Assembly (NCBI GenBank): GCA_964017155.1
Contig: OZ024856.1
Location: 39,766,498-39,830,497, forward strand
From: Oasisia sp. SBJ-2009
Lineage: Eukaryota > Annelida > Polychaeta > Sabellida > Siboglinidae
Length of the DNA: 64,000 nt
Direction: 5' to 3'
Shown: positions 14,267-39,529 of the stretch, piece by piece
Layout of the letters: each line of letters begins with the position of its first letter
How positions within the stretch are numbered: the first letter of the stretch is position 1
The notes under the pieces: model-generated
Told to the model about the DNA's origin: nothing
The model's input: only the letters and a program-made list of their open reading frames with translations
Database searches by the model: none
Made by a program: the position numbers and the translations under genes

Positions 14267-15613
14267 TGATGATGAATGTCAAATTACAATTTTACACAAC
14301 ACTCTCAATTATACTGACGTATAATTGTGCGGTCACGCTAACAAGTCATTCGTACTGACATTGATATATGCACATATATCTACTTGTAATAGTACACAAC
14401 GATACAGTTCTCGTGAACACGCGGTCTTCCTAGAAGTGACAAGGTGATCAGCGCGTTAATTATTCCACCATCCAAATTAAGACGCCAGCGTAGGTGTCTA
14501 CATTAAGTTTCAAAGCGAGATCGGCTTATTATTATTATGATTAAAATATCACGTGATCTTTTCAGATTTGATAAACTATATAGTGACACGTCACAAGGGA
14601 ACCTTATTAACATTAATTTTATTATTAACTCTTGTCAGTGAGACATTCTCTATATTGTGTAAAGGCACCACGCTGACGTCACGCTCGACTCATCGAAACT
14701 CGACACTATTATCGGCTGTTTACAATGATGGCGTTATTAGTAATCGTCATGACGGATTAACTGGTAGATGGAACGATCTTCAGATACCAAATGCTGTAAT
14801 TGTGATAATAATTGTCGTTGATTCGTCACTCCATGTGAGGTTGTGACACTGTAATGATAATCCATCATTCTTTCGCTTTCTGGTCAATCTGGCTAAAATG
14901 CATCACATCCGCACTGACCATGCACTGACCACCCATCCTCGCACGCCAGGTGTCGCTGCGACTGATTACGTCAGTACCAGCTTTCTCTGCCCCTTCTATC
15001 GTGTCGTTGATAGGTTACGGTTAGTATTTCCTGCAGGGCATTTCTCCCAACTACGCTAACTGAATAGCGATCAGTTCACTTGATAACGTCAGTATGAATT
15101 ATTGTTGAGTGGTACGTAGCTCTGTAGGTTGGGATAAGTGTAAGACAAATGTTATCCTGCCGACACTGGATAACTTGTCCAGATCCCGCAGTGTGGCGCC
15201 ACCATTTCGTTGTTTACCAACGTCGGTTAGCAATGTTTGGACTACATTACCCTGCTATTTGGAGGTCGCCAACTGCGCAAGTGCAAACACTGACTTACGG
15301 GCATGTATTGTAAATAAAACAATGTTAGCAATATTTCTTTGTTTGCACTGTGGCTGAACCGCTGATTTTTAGGTTTTCTGATCTCACTTTCACCGCAAGT
15401 TTCTGACTTAATTTCGTGCAATCCAGACAAAAATGAAACGTTTACCCATGGTGCTTTGCGTAGAGCCGAAACGAATCAATGTCCGAGCAGGTTAGTTGCG
15501 TTGGACCACACGACCAATGCACGGAGAGGGAAGAGAAGCGGAGGGAGAGAAGGGGAAGGAGTCGACATGGAGGGACACGGAAGACGGGAGGGGATGGATA
15601 GCTAAGCAACACT
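14267..15613. other. Non-coding stretch up to assembly gap, nothing recognised
   Basis: Unique AT-rich DNA with short frames of no recognisable content. Confidence 0.55.
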
Positions 15614-15813
15614 NNNNNNNNNNNNNNNNNNNNNNNNNNNNNNNNNNNNNNNNNNNNNNNNNNNNNNNNNNNNNNNNNNNNNNNNNNNNNNNNNNNNNNN
15701 NNNNNNNNNNNNNNNNNNNNNNNNNNNNNNNNNNNNNNNNNNNNNNNNNNNNNNNNNNNNNNNNNNNNNNNNNNNNNNNNNNNNNNNNNNNNNNNNNNNN
15801 NNNNNNNNNNNNN
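15614..15813. other. Assembly gap (200 N)
   Basis: Exactly 200 ambiguous bases, a conventional placeholder length, so the true gap size is unknown. Reading frames drawn through it are meaningless. A TG microsatellite lies 60 bases to the right. Confidence 0.99.
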
Positions 15814-15875
15814 AGTGATTTTGAAAAACGTGTTTGAAGTTATACATTAGGCCTACATTAAACATTACTAAATCA

Positions 15876-15881
15876 TGTTGA

Positions 15882-15939
<58 letters not shown>

Positions 15940-15943
15940 TTGT

Positions 15944-15984
<41 letters not shown>

Positions 15985-16047
15985 TGTGTGTTTGTGTGTG
16001 TGTTTGTGTTTGTGTGTGTTTGTGTGTGTGTGTGTGTGTGTGTTTGT

Positions 16048-16081
<34 letters not shown>

Positions 16082-16085
16082 TTGT

Positions 16086-16137
<52 letters not shown>

Positions 16138-16253
16138 AAGCATCTTTTTATATTAATTTCATATGAATACGTGTGTGCGCCCACGCGTGCGCACACACAC
16201 ACACTCACACACACACACGCACGCACACACACACGCACGCACGCACGCACACA

Positions 16254-16292
<39 letters not shown>

Positions 16293-16296
16293 ATAC
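15876..16296. repeat. (TG)n with TTTG interruptions, then inverted (CA)n
   Basis: 15876-16136 is TG with regularly spaced TTTG units. After about 55 unique bases, 16190-16292 is CA with ACGC variants. The two halves are of opposite strand sense and could form a long imperfect hairpin. Confidence 0.93.
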
Positions 16297-17377
16297 ACAT
16301 GTAAGCCCTACTTACAGGTGGACGCATGTATGGAACAGCAAACATATATTTGAATGTTGAATATAGGTCTAAGCATAACATATTTATAATTATTTGTAAG
16401 GTATTGGGGATTGATATGGAATAAAAAAACACAGACCGCCCAACTAGGTTAATGTCGCTAGTACCATCATATCAAGCAAACAAGATGCTCTGTAGATTAA
16501 ACATACTCACATGCAAACATTGGAAACTTGCTCTGTTATTCTGATATGGCTAAAATAGTTCTTCAGGAAAATATTTATTCTTTCAACAAAACGATACAAA
16601 TATTTAAAGTCAAATGCTAACATTCATATTTATATAACATGTACAAATATATTCACACATCTAAAATGTCACATTCCTAAAAAGGTATCCAATATTAAAA
16701 ATAAATATTTTACATGTTCTAAGATAATGCTTCTAAATAATTATATGTTGTACACACAGTATTCTATAATTCTTATCTATGCATAATTGAATACATAATT
16801 ATGTTAGTTTGGCACATTATAACAGTTATTGGTCTCGCTTGCTTTTGTCATTAAAACGATTTCCCAGAAAACCAACGCTGTTACAAGTCTTGCAAAAGAA
16901 TGTAGCACTGTCTATCCGAAAGTCTATATTAGCACACCACGCCGTTTACCTGTTACACACACAAATCAGACATTGTCTTCTACGTATGCTGCCAATCTCC
17001 ATTGTCCCAACTTCATTATAAATTAAACATTGTGCGAATAGCGAAGTGGTTCAAATGATTGGTAGACGCTTGGACAACGCCATTTTTGTTTACGAACTGT
17101 TACGTTATCATGTCCAAATCTGTGCCACTGACTAATCTTCTTGGCGGCCATCTTGGATATCTCGAATTGTTCAAGGATATCCGCTTGATATCCGCTTGAT
17201 GTTCATTATAGAGGGTCTAATGATGTAGAATCTCAGCGGAAAAAACCCCGATATCAGTCGGTACAGGGTTAGGCCCAAAAATCAGCATTAGCGACCTGAA
17301 TATAACGTAACATCGAACACAAATTAGCGTTGTTGTGGCGTTTCAGCGCAAACTGTCCATACATATCGCGGACGTCA
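16297..17377. other. Non-coding stretch, nothing recognised
   Basis: AT-rich unique DNA downstream (in gene sense) of the PAH-domain gene. It may hold its 3' UTR, but I could not place a poly(A) signal with confidence. Confidence 0.55.
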
Positions 17378-20071
17378 TCATCGCGTGAACGCCTCGTCCA
17401 CCATATAGTGCAGCACCTCCCGTTCCCCGCCTGTCCGCGAGGGGTGTACGATCACGTAGCCGGACGGTCCCTCCTTGCTCACGGCGAAACCTTCCGGTAG
17501 GAAGCGGTTGAAGCCCTCGACGAGCGGCGCGCACAGCTGAAAGAGGGCGACGATGCGTTGGATCGTCTCGAGCTCGTCGGCGCGGTGCTCGTGGAAGTCG
17601 GCCAACGTGTCGATGAACCGCCGGTAGACCCGGGCACTGCTCGCCTCCTTCACCTGCGGCAGACGGCGCTGGTTAAAGCAACCCTTACAAAAAAGACCCA
17701 ATGGTATACGACTGATTACCATTGAATACCATTCAGTATCAATGATATATCAGCAGGACTCAGTGGTACTCTCAAGGGTAATTTAAAATACCATTCAATA
17801 CCACTCAACGGTACAAAGAATCCAAAATACCATTCAAAATATCATTCAAAAAATCATTCAGATATCAATCAAATACCATCGGCCATACTACCCCCTAGGA
17901 CCATTCAAGTACCAGTCCAAAAAAAACCATTCAAAAACCAATGGTATTTGATTGTATTTTTTTTAAGGGAAAGCTGGCAGTTCCTGGGTTTAATAATTGT
18001 TTCTTTTAATATTGATTTCTTATGACTATAGCATACATGCTGAAGGTTTCTGCCTGTCAATTTGTTGTGGTACAAGGCTCGCAATTTGAAAGATTCGGCT
18101 TGCAATACGTTCAAATAGTAAACAAAACATCCAGTTTCAAAACAAAATTAACTGGCAGTAATTCCGAGGCGAGCAGAGTTAACTGGAATACCCGTTTGTG
18201 TTTAAGTTTCTCACGTTCTAGACAGTAGACTCCCCGTTACAGATTCCTGCTCGGCCAATTCTGGGCCGAGGAGCTGGCACCCTCCCTTTAACTGGGATTA
18301 TGTGCATACATTCAACATGAAACTTAATAATAAAATATTTTTAATATGTCCGTATATGTATCCTGGACTGGTTTTTCGTTATCTCGTCACCTGTCTGACT
18401 GCACTACCCATAGTCCTCGGAAAACAAACGATAAACGACAACGTCGCTATTCTTGTAAATTCTTGTAAACTTTGCCATCTCGTGCATTGGTCCAGAAAGT
18501 CGTCTTTGTTAGTGTATTTTATAATCCCACTAGATATGTTCTTTGACAGTTTACTACTATAAATACTACCAGATGTGTAGCCCATGTACACAGTAGCACA
18601 GGCAGAATGTGTGTTATTATCTTGAACCCGGTATAGCAAACCATGTATCTGCGTATGAAGCATTCTGGATTGGAGGCTACACCTTCTGAACGCCTCGATT
18701 AAACAACAAACTATATCAAAGCATATTCCCGTAATGTGGTAGCACCTAATTACTGTCATAAATACCCAATACGCATTTCTTCTGATACGACGAACTCCCA
18801 ACTATACAACAAGGAACGGCCTGCTCACCAGCGCCACGTACTCCAGCGTCTCTCGTACGTCCTTCCGGTGCACGGACCGAAGAGTAGACAGACTAACGCG
18901 GCGCCCGTCGCGAGACGTCGAACGCTCGCGTGATTCTGCGAGATGACGAGCCTCGGCGCGTTGTTCCTCGTGAGGCAGCAGTTCAGGCGCGGGAGCCTCG
19001 GCGTCGGCGGTGGCCTGGAGCGAGTCAAACACCTTCACGACGACGGCGTTGGCCTGAACCTCGAACACGTAGCCGGGAGGCAGGAAGCGGTTGAAGCGCA
19101 GGAGGAGATCGCGATGGTCGTTGAAGAGAACCGCCACGCGGGTGATGATGTCGATCTTGTCGACCCCAGGCTTATTGATGTCGCTGTCGAGATAATAATA
19201 TTACAGTTATTATTATTATTATTTATTGTCATACAGTACAATAAACTTTAAAATGTAGAATGATTCTCCGTGAAAAAATAGACGCTGTGTATTGGTTTGG
19301 TCAGGTAATTAGTTATGGAATATGTAAAGATGAAGGCGCCATCGAGACAGACGAAAGAAGAAATGGATAGAACTTAGTGTGAAGTGAACACAACTGTGGG
19401 GGCTAGAAGCAGCAAGGAACTCAATAAAACGGAGAAGCATTTTGCGTTAAACGTGAGAATTAAAATTTTCATAGCAGCGTCGTCCAAGGAAGAAACGAAG
19501 AAAGTAGATGATATACCGACATAGTTATCTGGTTGGAGGAGAACAATGAACGTGCGTGTGTCTGTGTGTGCGTGTGTGCGTGTGTGCGTGTGTGCGTGTG
19601 TGCGTGTGTGTGCGTGTGTGCGTGTGTGCGTGTGTGCGTGTGTGCGTGTGTGCGTGTGTGCGTGTGTGCGTGTGTGCGTGTGTGCGTGTGTGCGTGTGTG
19701 CGTGTGTGCGTGTGTGCGTGCGTGCGTGTGTGCGTGCGTGCGTGTGTGCGTGCGTGCGTGCGTGCGTGCGCGCGTGCGCGCGTGTGCGCGTGTGCGCGTG
19801 TGTGCGCGTGTGTGCGTGCGTGCGACACGGTAATAACATCCAGATTGTAGTACGGAGATAGAACGTTACAACGAACCCACCTAAGAATTTGCACGAACTT
19901 TCTGTAGACTGACGGTTGATGTTTGAATCGTTTTGCCACTGCCCGAATGTAAGCCAGAGTCATCCTGTCGTGGCTGTCTTCAGGGGCTCGGCTGGGCGGC
20001 CGTCTTGACCTCCGTCGGCCAACCTCACAGTGTCTGTAGGCCACCATGGTGGACAGCATGGACGCACACAT
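17378..20071 (-). CDS. Two-PAH-domain protein (SIN3-type), three coding exons
   Basis: Exons on the minus strand are 20071-19881, 19183-18829 and 17653-17378 (stop TGA). Donors are AG|GTGGGT and CTG|GTGAGC; acceptors are CGACAG|C and CCGCAG|G. Lengths 191+355+276 make 822 nt, or 273 residues in one frame. PAH1 (about 37-103) reads '[20 protein letters not shown]', then 'ILSDINKP', then '[15 protein letters not shown]' and 'FNRFLPPGY'. PAH2 (about 172-238) reads '[19 protein letters not shown]', 'IQRIVALFQ' and '[10 protein letters not shown]'. PAH four-helix bundles bind short amphipathic repressor helices, and SIN3 proteins use them as co-repressor scaffolds. No HDAC-interaction domain or SANT domain follows; the protein stops soon after PAH2. 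The start ATG is a choice: an acceptor-like GGCAG lies 7 bases upstream, so more 5' exons may exist. The exons are GC-rich against AT-rich flanks, which supports real coding. An alternative is a fragment of a GON4L-like gene. Confidence 0.75.
17682..17972. repeat. Foldback-like element rich in ACCATTCAA units
   Basis: The left edge (CCCTTACAAAAAAGACCCAA) and the right edge (TTTTTTTTAAGGG) are roughly inverted. The interior repeats ATACCATTCAATACC-type units in both senses, with CCAATGGTAT near both ends. It is probably a small MITE. It sits in the last intron of the PAH gene, about 30 bases upstream (in gene sense) of the final exon's acceptor. Confidence 0.5.
19548..19826. repeat. (TGTGTGCG)n microsatellite in PAH gene intron
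   Basis: About 280 bp of TGTGTGCG octamer grading into TGCG and CGCG units, in the first coding intron of the PAH gene, 55 bases from the donor of exon 1. It is alternating purine-pyrimidine throughout. Frames through it are low complexity. Confidence 0.96.
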
Positions 20072-20130
20072 CTCACTGCTGCCAAGCAAAATGAGAAGTA
20101 CCATCAGATGCGTGTATAAGATAATGTGTG

Positions 20131-20320
20131 AAAGGCTGCGCGTGCACATATCTACCACTGTCTGTTGCCAGGTACTCATTTATACAGCTGAGTGAACTGA
20201 AGCAATGTAGAGTAAAAAAAACTTGCCCAAGGTTTTAACACCGCAGCACAGGATTCGAACCCGGGTTCTCTTAGTCGAGAGTCCGGAGGTCTACCCCTGA
20301 GCCACTGCGCTCTACAGAAC
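20131..20320 (-). mobile_element. SINE copy (same tRNA-headed family), partial
   Basis: The reverse complement begins with the tRNA-like head 'GTGGCTCAGGGGTAGACC' and 'GGGTTCGAATCC' and continues into the shared body (CAGCTGTATAAATGAGTACC). The distal tail part is missing. It lies 60 bases upstream of the PAH gene's chosen start codon. Confidence 0.83.
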
Positions 20321-20502
20321 ACTATTACACTATGCAGTTGTTGAAATGGCTATATGGCCCATCTTGTCGTTTTATTCTTAGAGCAAAAACTATTCGATCC
20401 CGTTATTCCGATGGAGAAGTTATATGTTTGTTTAGCTAACACAATCTTTATTGTAAAGGGACTATACCTGCTTAGATTATGTGTAATGTAAACAACTCAA
20501 GC

Positions 20503-21486
20503 GGTGAGAGGGAGAGGAGAGGGAGAGGGAGAGGGAGAGGGAGAGGGAGAGGGAGAGGGAGAGGGAGAGGGAGAGGGAGAGGGAGAGGGAGAGGGAGAGG
20601 GAGAGGGAGAGGGAGAGGGAGAGGGAGAGGGAGAGGGAGAGGGAGAGGGAGAGGGAGAGGGAGAGGGAGAGGGAGAGGGAGAGGGAGAGGGAGAGGGAGA
20701 GGGAGAGGGAGAGGGAGAGGGAGAGGGAGAGGGAGAGGGAGAGGGAGAGGGAGAGGGAGAGGGAGAGGGAGAGGGAGAGGGAGAGGGAGAGGGAGAGGGA
20801 GAGGGAGAGGGAGAGGGAGAGGGAGAGGGAGAGGGAGAGGGAGAGGGAGAGGGAGAGGGAGAGGGAGAGGGAGAGGGAGAGGGAGAGGGAGAGGGAGAGG
20901 GAGAGGGAGAGGGAGAGGGAGAGGGAGAGGGAGAGGGAGAGGGAGAGGGAGAGGGAGAGGGAGAGGGAGAGGGAGGAGAGGGAGAGGAGAGGGAGAGGGA
21001 GAGGGAGAGGGAGAGGGAGAGGGAGAGGGAGAGGGAGAGGGAGAGGGAGAGGGAGAGGGAGAGGGAGAGGGAGAGGGAGAGGGAGAGGGAGAGGGAGAGG
21101 GAGAGGGAGAGGGAGAGGGAGAGGGAGAGGGAGAGGGAGAGAGGGAGAGGGAGAGGGAGAGGGAGAGGGAGAGGGAGAGAGGGAGAGGGAGAGGGAGAGG
21201 GAGAGGGAGAGGGAGAGGGAGAGGGAGAGGGAGAGGGGAGGGGAGAGGGAGAGGGAGAGGGAGAGGGAGAGGGAGAGGGAGAGGGAGAGGGAGAGGGAGA
21301 GGGAGAGGGAGAGGGAGAGGGAGAGGGAGAGGAAGAGGGAGAGGGAGAGGGAGAGGGAGAGGGAGAGGGAGAGGGAGAGGGAGAGGGAGAGGGAGAGGGA
21401 GAGGGAGAGGGAGAGGGAGAGGGAGAGGGAGAGGGAGAGGGAGAGGGAGAGGGAGAGGGAGAGGGAGAGGGAGAGGGAGAGGGAGA
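20503..21486. repeat. Giant (GGGAGA)n purine hexamer array
   Basis: About 980 bp of GGGAGA with a few one- to three-base phase shifts (near 20975, 20989, 21140, 21178, 21236) and one GGAAGA unit. One strand is all purine. GGG every six bases meets the pattern for G-quadruplex potential, and the purine mirror symmetry fits triplex (H-DNA). Frames give Gly-Arg, Gly-Glu or Pro-Leu repeats and are not genes. Confidence 0.97.
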
Positions 21487-22286
21487 TAAGGAGCGAGTAA
21501 ATTAATCAAAAGGACGCTAGAGCTTACATCTTCTCTCGCGGCAGATCGTTCACAAAAAGGTCGCGATATGCTGTTGATTAAGGTATGGTTGTGACGACGG
21601 CTTACTCTTATTGGATGAACTTTTTCGCTGTTCAATTGGATTTGCAACACTTTTTGTTGTGCGTGAATAAAGAGACGACACATAGACATTAACGAGCATC
21701 ATCACCGCCAATGAACAAAAGACAAAGCAGTGAACACATGCAGGAGGTTCACTTGGTTAAGCATTTGGTGTAGGGGAATCATGTAGTAATTGTACTTTCT
21801 ATTCATCCCCATTCACTAATATAGCACATCCGTTTCCTTTTGTAACAAGTCGTTGGTGGCTGGGAACAGGAATGAGCGTAAAGTATGATATTGACACTAA
21901 AGATCATTGCGCCAACAAACTCTAGTCAACAATTTCATAAAATGTGTAAATAATCAATTGTACTTGGGATTCACAGTATAAACGACAATGTTGTACGTAC
22001 GTAATTCTATAGGAAGACATAGCTGGGAGGTCAATCTTAATGAAATATTAGTTAGTCTTTTTATGATTTTGTTTTAATATAACCACTAAACGAAATGGGC
22101 AGTTGCATCTTCAGCAACGGTTATGCTTTTTGGCACACGTAGTCTATATGTCCCCCCATATTGGCGTTTACCAATTATCCAATATACTTTATACATAGAC
22201 GATTTAGGGACTTGCAACGCAATGACAATTGGAGCACGCCTGGTTGTAGTATAGCCAAGGCATAGGTACAATATAGGCACGAAGCT
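21487..22286. other. Unique spacer between two giant hexamer arrays
   Basis: About 800 bp with no recognisable gene or transposon end. Confidence 0.55.
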
Positions 22287-23138
22287 TGCGCACACGCACA
22301 CGCACACGCACACGCACACGCACACGCACACGCACACGCACACGCACACGCACACGCACACGCACACGCACACGCACACGCACACGCACACGCACACGCA
22401 CACGCACACGCACACGCACACGCACACGCACACGCACACGCACACGCACACGCACACGCACACGCACACGCACACGCACACGCACACGCACACGCACACG
22501 CACACGCACACGCACACGCACACGCACACGCACACGCACACGCACACGCACACGCACACGCACACGCACACGCACACGCACACGCACACGCACACGCACA
22601 CGCACACGCACACGCACACGCACACGCACACGCACACGCACACGCACACGCACACGCACACGCACACGCACACGCACACGCACACGCACACGCACACGCA
22701 CACGCACACGCACACGCACACGCACACGCACACGCACACGCACACGCACACGCACACGCACACGCACACGCACACGCACACGCACACGCACACGCACACG
22801 CACACGCACACGCACACGCACACGCACACGCACACGCACACGCACACGCACACGCACACGCACACGCACACGCACACGCACACGCACACGCACACGCACA
22901 CGCACACGCACACGCACACGCACACGCACACGCACACGCACACGCACACGCACACGCACACGCACACGCACACGCACACGCACACGCACACGCACACGCA
23001 CACGCACACGCACACGCACACGCACACGCACACGCACACGCACACGCACACGCACACGCACACGCACACGCACACGCACACGCACACGCACACGCACACG
23101 CACACGCACACGCACACGCACACGCACACGCACACGCA
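22287..23138. repeat. Giant (CACACG)n hexamer array, inverted copy of the 7261 unit
   Basis: About 850 bp of CACACG without a visible interruption. The reverse complement is TGTGCG in rotation, the same unit as 7261-8412 but in opposite orientation. It is strictly alternating pyrimidine-purine, favouring Z-DNA. Frames are Thr-Arg, Cys-Val and similar, not genes. Confidence 0.97.
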
Positions 23139-23895
23139 TGGCGGAAATGACGGACACGTGCGATAATTATCTAAACTGGATTGGCAGACGGCACCGATTG
23201 GCAGACGGCACAGATTGGCAATTACCCAACGGCAATGGCGTGCCACGGATAATAATTTATATTTATAGCAGTAGGTCTCTTGGGCTTTGCCTTGGTCTTG
23301 TCTACCAATACAGTGTTTGTTGTTATTTTGTCAGTAATAAAACAAAACAAAAAGCTACACTTACTCTTCGAGTCCCATCACTGTGGAGTTTTAATAAAAT
23401 AAAATATATATACAATTTATCATACAACCATTGCCAGCTGACAATAGCTGTGTTGGTGGCCTTCCAATGTTTGGCCTAGTTCAAAGTTTGTTGACAAGTC
23501 AAAGTTCGGTCAGCATGGTAACATGTCCCTTACATCATTAACACATATTGTTTTTGCTTATATTTCAGAAGTCTTGCAATAGTATAAATTGGACGTTAAG
23601 CTTAGTATGCTGAGCAGTATGTCCTGATTGCAACTGTTGTTTGATATTACATGACATTTTCCGAAAAACAAAAACCATGGTTATTTTTATTGGGTATATG
23701 GGATCCATGTTTGTAAATACGAGTGACATTTGCGCCAGAAATAGCACCTTTGTGGGTGCAGTTCGGTTGCTCACATTCTGGTCAGGCAAGGGTCACTACG
23801 CCTGCGCAGAATGTTCATGCGCCGGAGGGTTAACGACAAGCATGTTGGCATTTGCCATAAACGCACGAACGCACCCACATTCGTTGACATCTGAT
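23139..23895. other. Upstream region of GTPBP2, nothing else recognised
   Basis: Unique sequence with a short repeated 'ATTGGCAGACGGCAC' doublet at about 23180-23215. The last 200 bases probably carry the GTPBP2 promoter; no TATA box is evident. Confidence 0.5.
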
Positions 23896-23927
23896 GCAAT
23901 ATGGCGGACGTAAAGCGACACAATTAA
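23896..23927 (+). promoter_or_regulatory. YY1-like ATGGCGG element that also starts an 8-codon uORF
   Basis: The sequence GCAATATGGCGGACG matches the animal YY1 core (ATGGCGG) often found just downstream of start sites of TATA-less genes. Its ATG (23901) opens a minimal frame of eight codons ending in TAA (23925-23927), about 95 bases upstream of the GTPBP2 ATG. If it lies within the 5' UTR it would be a short uORF. Both roles are inference from sequence. Confidence 0.45.
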
Positions 23928-24021
23928 GAGATGGGGATTTCACCACCAGTTATCTGCTATATATGCAAAAACTTAAAGGGAACCGACAGAGACAAGTAAT
24001 GCGCATTTAAAAGAATCCACA

Positions 24022-36775
<12,754 letters not shown>

Positions 36776-37476
36776 CGACGTGTGTGAAGGGTAGTTTAAT
36801 AGTGCCACCTGAGTTATGTTTGAGTGAATGGATAACCCTGTTGCCACCTGAGTTATTTTTGAGTGAATGGATAACCCCGTTTGAGTTACTGACATCTATA
36901 CATCCCCTGAGGGTTTATAGTTACCATGTGTCGTATCGGCCCTTCAAATATAGGAGGCATCTAAACACCATTCTGGGTTGAAGGTCCCCGCATCACCCCG
37001 AGTGAGTTGAAGGTGAGAGGTCAGGTGAAGGTCAACGTGAAGGTCACGCCCGAGAGCTACTGGTGCATGTGGACGATCCAGCTCACGTGTTTCTTAAACC
37101 CCATCAATTTATTGGAAACAGATAATTATTTCTTGCAATAACACATCATTTGAACATGAGTCATGCTGCAACATATGTGAAGCCATCATGAGAGTGAATA
37201 CAGGACAGTAAACTGTCAGGGATATTATTCAGTTATTTACAACTGCACACCGTGGTACTGAATCTTGTGTCGCCAGCACATTGCTAGAAGTATTGTTTCC
37301 TAAAATCCACTGCTATGTCGTGTGGATGCTGCTGTATCTGGGGTGTCTGCCGGGCAGTGTTTAGGTCAAACAAGTGTTATAAGAAAGCTTGACTTATGGG
37401 TAGACATACCAGCTGGCCGGATACTTGCGAGTTGTGATGGGGTGGACACAAGTCATGTCTTCTGTTGTCTCGAGTC

Positions 37477-37839
37477 CAGGGTTGGAAAAAATCATGATTT
37501 TTCAAATAAATCTAATAAATCGGATGTTTTCGATTAAATCGATTTATTTGATTTTTTCAACATTCTTGACAATCATAAGAAATAATATGTAATTCGGAAA
37601 ATAAATAAAAGTGGAATATCATAATATACCCAATAGGCTGAACATTTCATTCTTAGCATTTCTAAAGAATTAAAGCAAAGTTGTTACGTACAAATTTAAA
37701 CTTTATTTTAAAATACATACATTTAAATCAATAAGATAATTTGAAAAAATCGAAAAAATCGAAAAAATCAATGTCTTGATTTTTTTAAGTTGATTAAATC
37801 AATGATTTAATCAATTTGATTAAATCAATGCCAACCCTG
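37477..37839. mobile_element. hAT-type MITE with perfect 8-bp target duplication
   Basis: A 363-bp element starts CAGGGTTGG and ends CCAACCCTG, flanked on both sides by CTCGAGTC (37469-37476 and 37840-37847). The termini continue as inverted AT-rich sequence with many AAATCRATTT-type motifs. An 8-bp duplication and CAGGGTTG-type ends are characteristic of hAT elements. There is no coding capacity. The clean target duplication suggests fairly recent insertion. Confidence 0.92.
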
Positions 37840-39529
37840 CTCGAGTCACCTTCATTTACCACAATACAAACTGACAGACGGGGTAAATATGCAACTGGTG
37901 GTTTGAGGCAAATAATGACAGTTGTAGCTCTCACATGACGAACCATGACAACACCAATGTAGCAGTTGATAGTGTCAATGTTCACTCCATCTGACTGCAT
38001 CAACTTAACACTCACATTGTGATATGTAACAACTGTTAAGTAGGAGTACACCAATCTTACCCCACCCACTGGACTGCCCAATATGTGGGTCCCTCATCAC
38101 ATGGTCTCTCAGATTGGTCCGTTGCGGTCCATACCAAAACCTGGGTGATTGCCAAATACTCGTCTTTAATGACTGTGACATCTGCAGCCAAGTTATCTGT
38201 CACCAGTGACATCTGCAGCCAAGTTATCTGTCACCAGAAGTGAACGGGTCTCAAATTAGTTGTCACCAAACAGTGATGGGTGTTGAGGATATTTGTCAAC
38301 ATTCACCAAACATTAGTCGGCTTTGAAGGTAATTGTCACCAAACGGGTAAGCAAATTGTCACTGATTGTAAATGTGTCATCACACTGAATGTCACCAATT
38401 ACTGATTTGTTGATCTGTGGTGCATTGGTAGATGGGTGTGTCGAGGATTTATTTCCGTCCAATGAGGGGCTGCCACATCTCCTGGTGGGAGACGGTGAAA
38501 CTATTAATATGTCTGTACCAGCAAGAGTTACTTAAGCAAAGAGTGAGTCGTAATTGAGCATAATTGCTATTCAAATAGTTAAGTTGTTTGTGAAAATCTG
38601 CATTGTTGTTATTCACACGATGAGTGTTTCTATCTAGTTCGAATGACTTGAGCTTAATTCTTGTTACTGGGACAGTTTAGACGAGTGTTGCATTGTGACC
38701 CTGCATTGTGACCTTGCGTTGTTGTTGATGATGGTAGTTATGACTAACGTTGACTCCGGAATTGTGAAATGGTTTTGTAGTTTGACGCGCTTTCAACAAA
38801 TCAAAGTGTTTAACATTTGGTAAGTCTAAAAACATTGCATGTATATACAGTTTATTTTGATATATGCATGTTATCTCATTCTGGAAAATCTGTAACGTTC
38901 CCTGCAGAAGTTGAAATATTGCACATTATCCTGATTATGAATATCAACGAAAAGCTACGAATATCGGTGAAAGCAAGTATGACGGAAATATGACTTCATC
39001 GATATATACAAATCAGTAAATATATACAAATAAAACAGCACAGCAAATACAAGTATGTATGGCTTAATTACAATGATCATAGCAACAATAACCACAATAC
39101 TGTTCTATTGAGTATTCATACACTCAGTTTGTAATTAGCAAGTTAGGAAAAACAATTAACACCAGATACTGGCTAGGATGTTACATGTACATAGCCATGT
39201 GTATATAGCTTTTAGCTACGGTGTAGCTCCAGATACGATCGTTGAACGCTTTTAGGCAAATGTACATATTTTAATTGGACAAGTGCTATGTTCTACTAAC
39301 CCGAAAGTCCAGGCTGAATTGGGCAGTTTTAAAACCCTAATTGGCCAGTGTGAGTTATTGCCACTGAGCATTTGCATGTTTTGAAAGTGTACGCCTGGTG
39401 TGGTGGTAGTCTAGTGCGGCTTTGTGCCAGCCATGCATGCATTTACCAAATGGTGCCATCTTCGTGTTTGGTAATTACGTGAATAAAGTGTTTTTAAAGT
39501 GAACAGGTCCTGTGGTTGTTTAACTTTCA

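Noticed and set aside
15496..15865. Open frames spanning 15614-15813
   Set aside because: They translate an assembly gap of N bases.
20472..21689. Gly-Arg, Gly-Glu and Pro-Leu rich frames of over 330 codons
   Set aside because: Pure by-products of the GGGAGA array.
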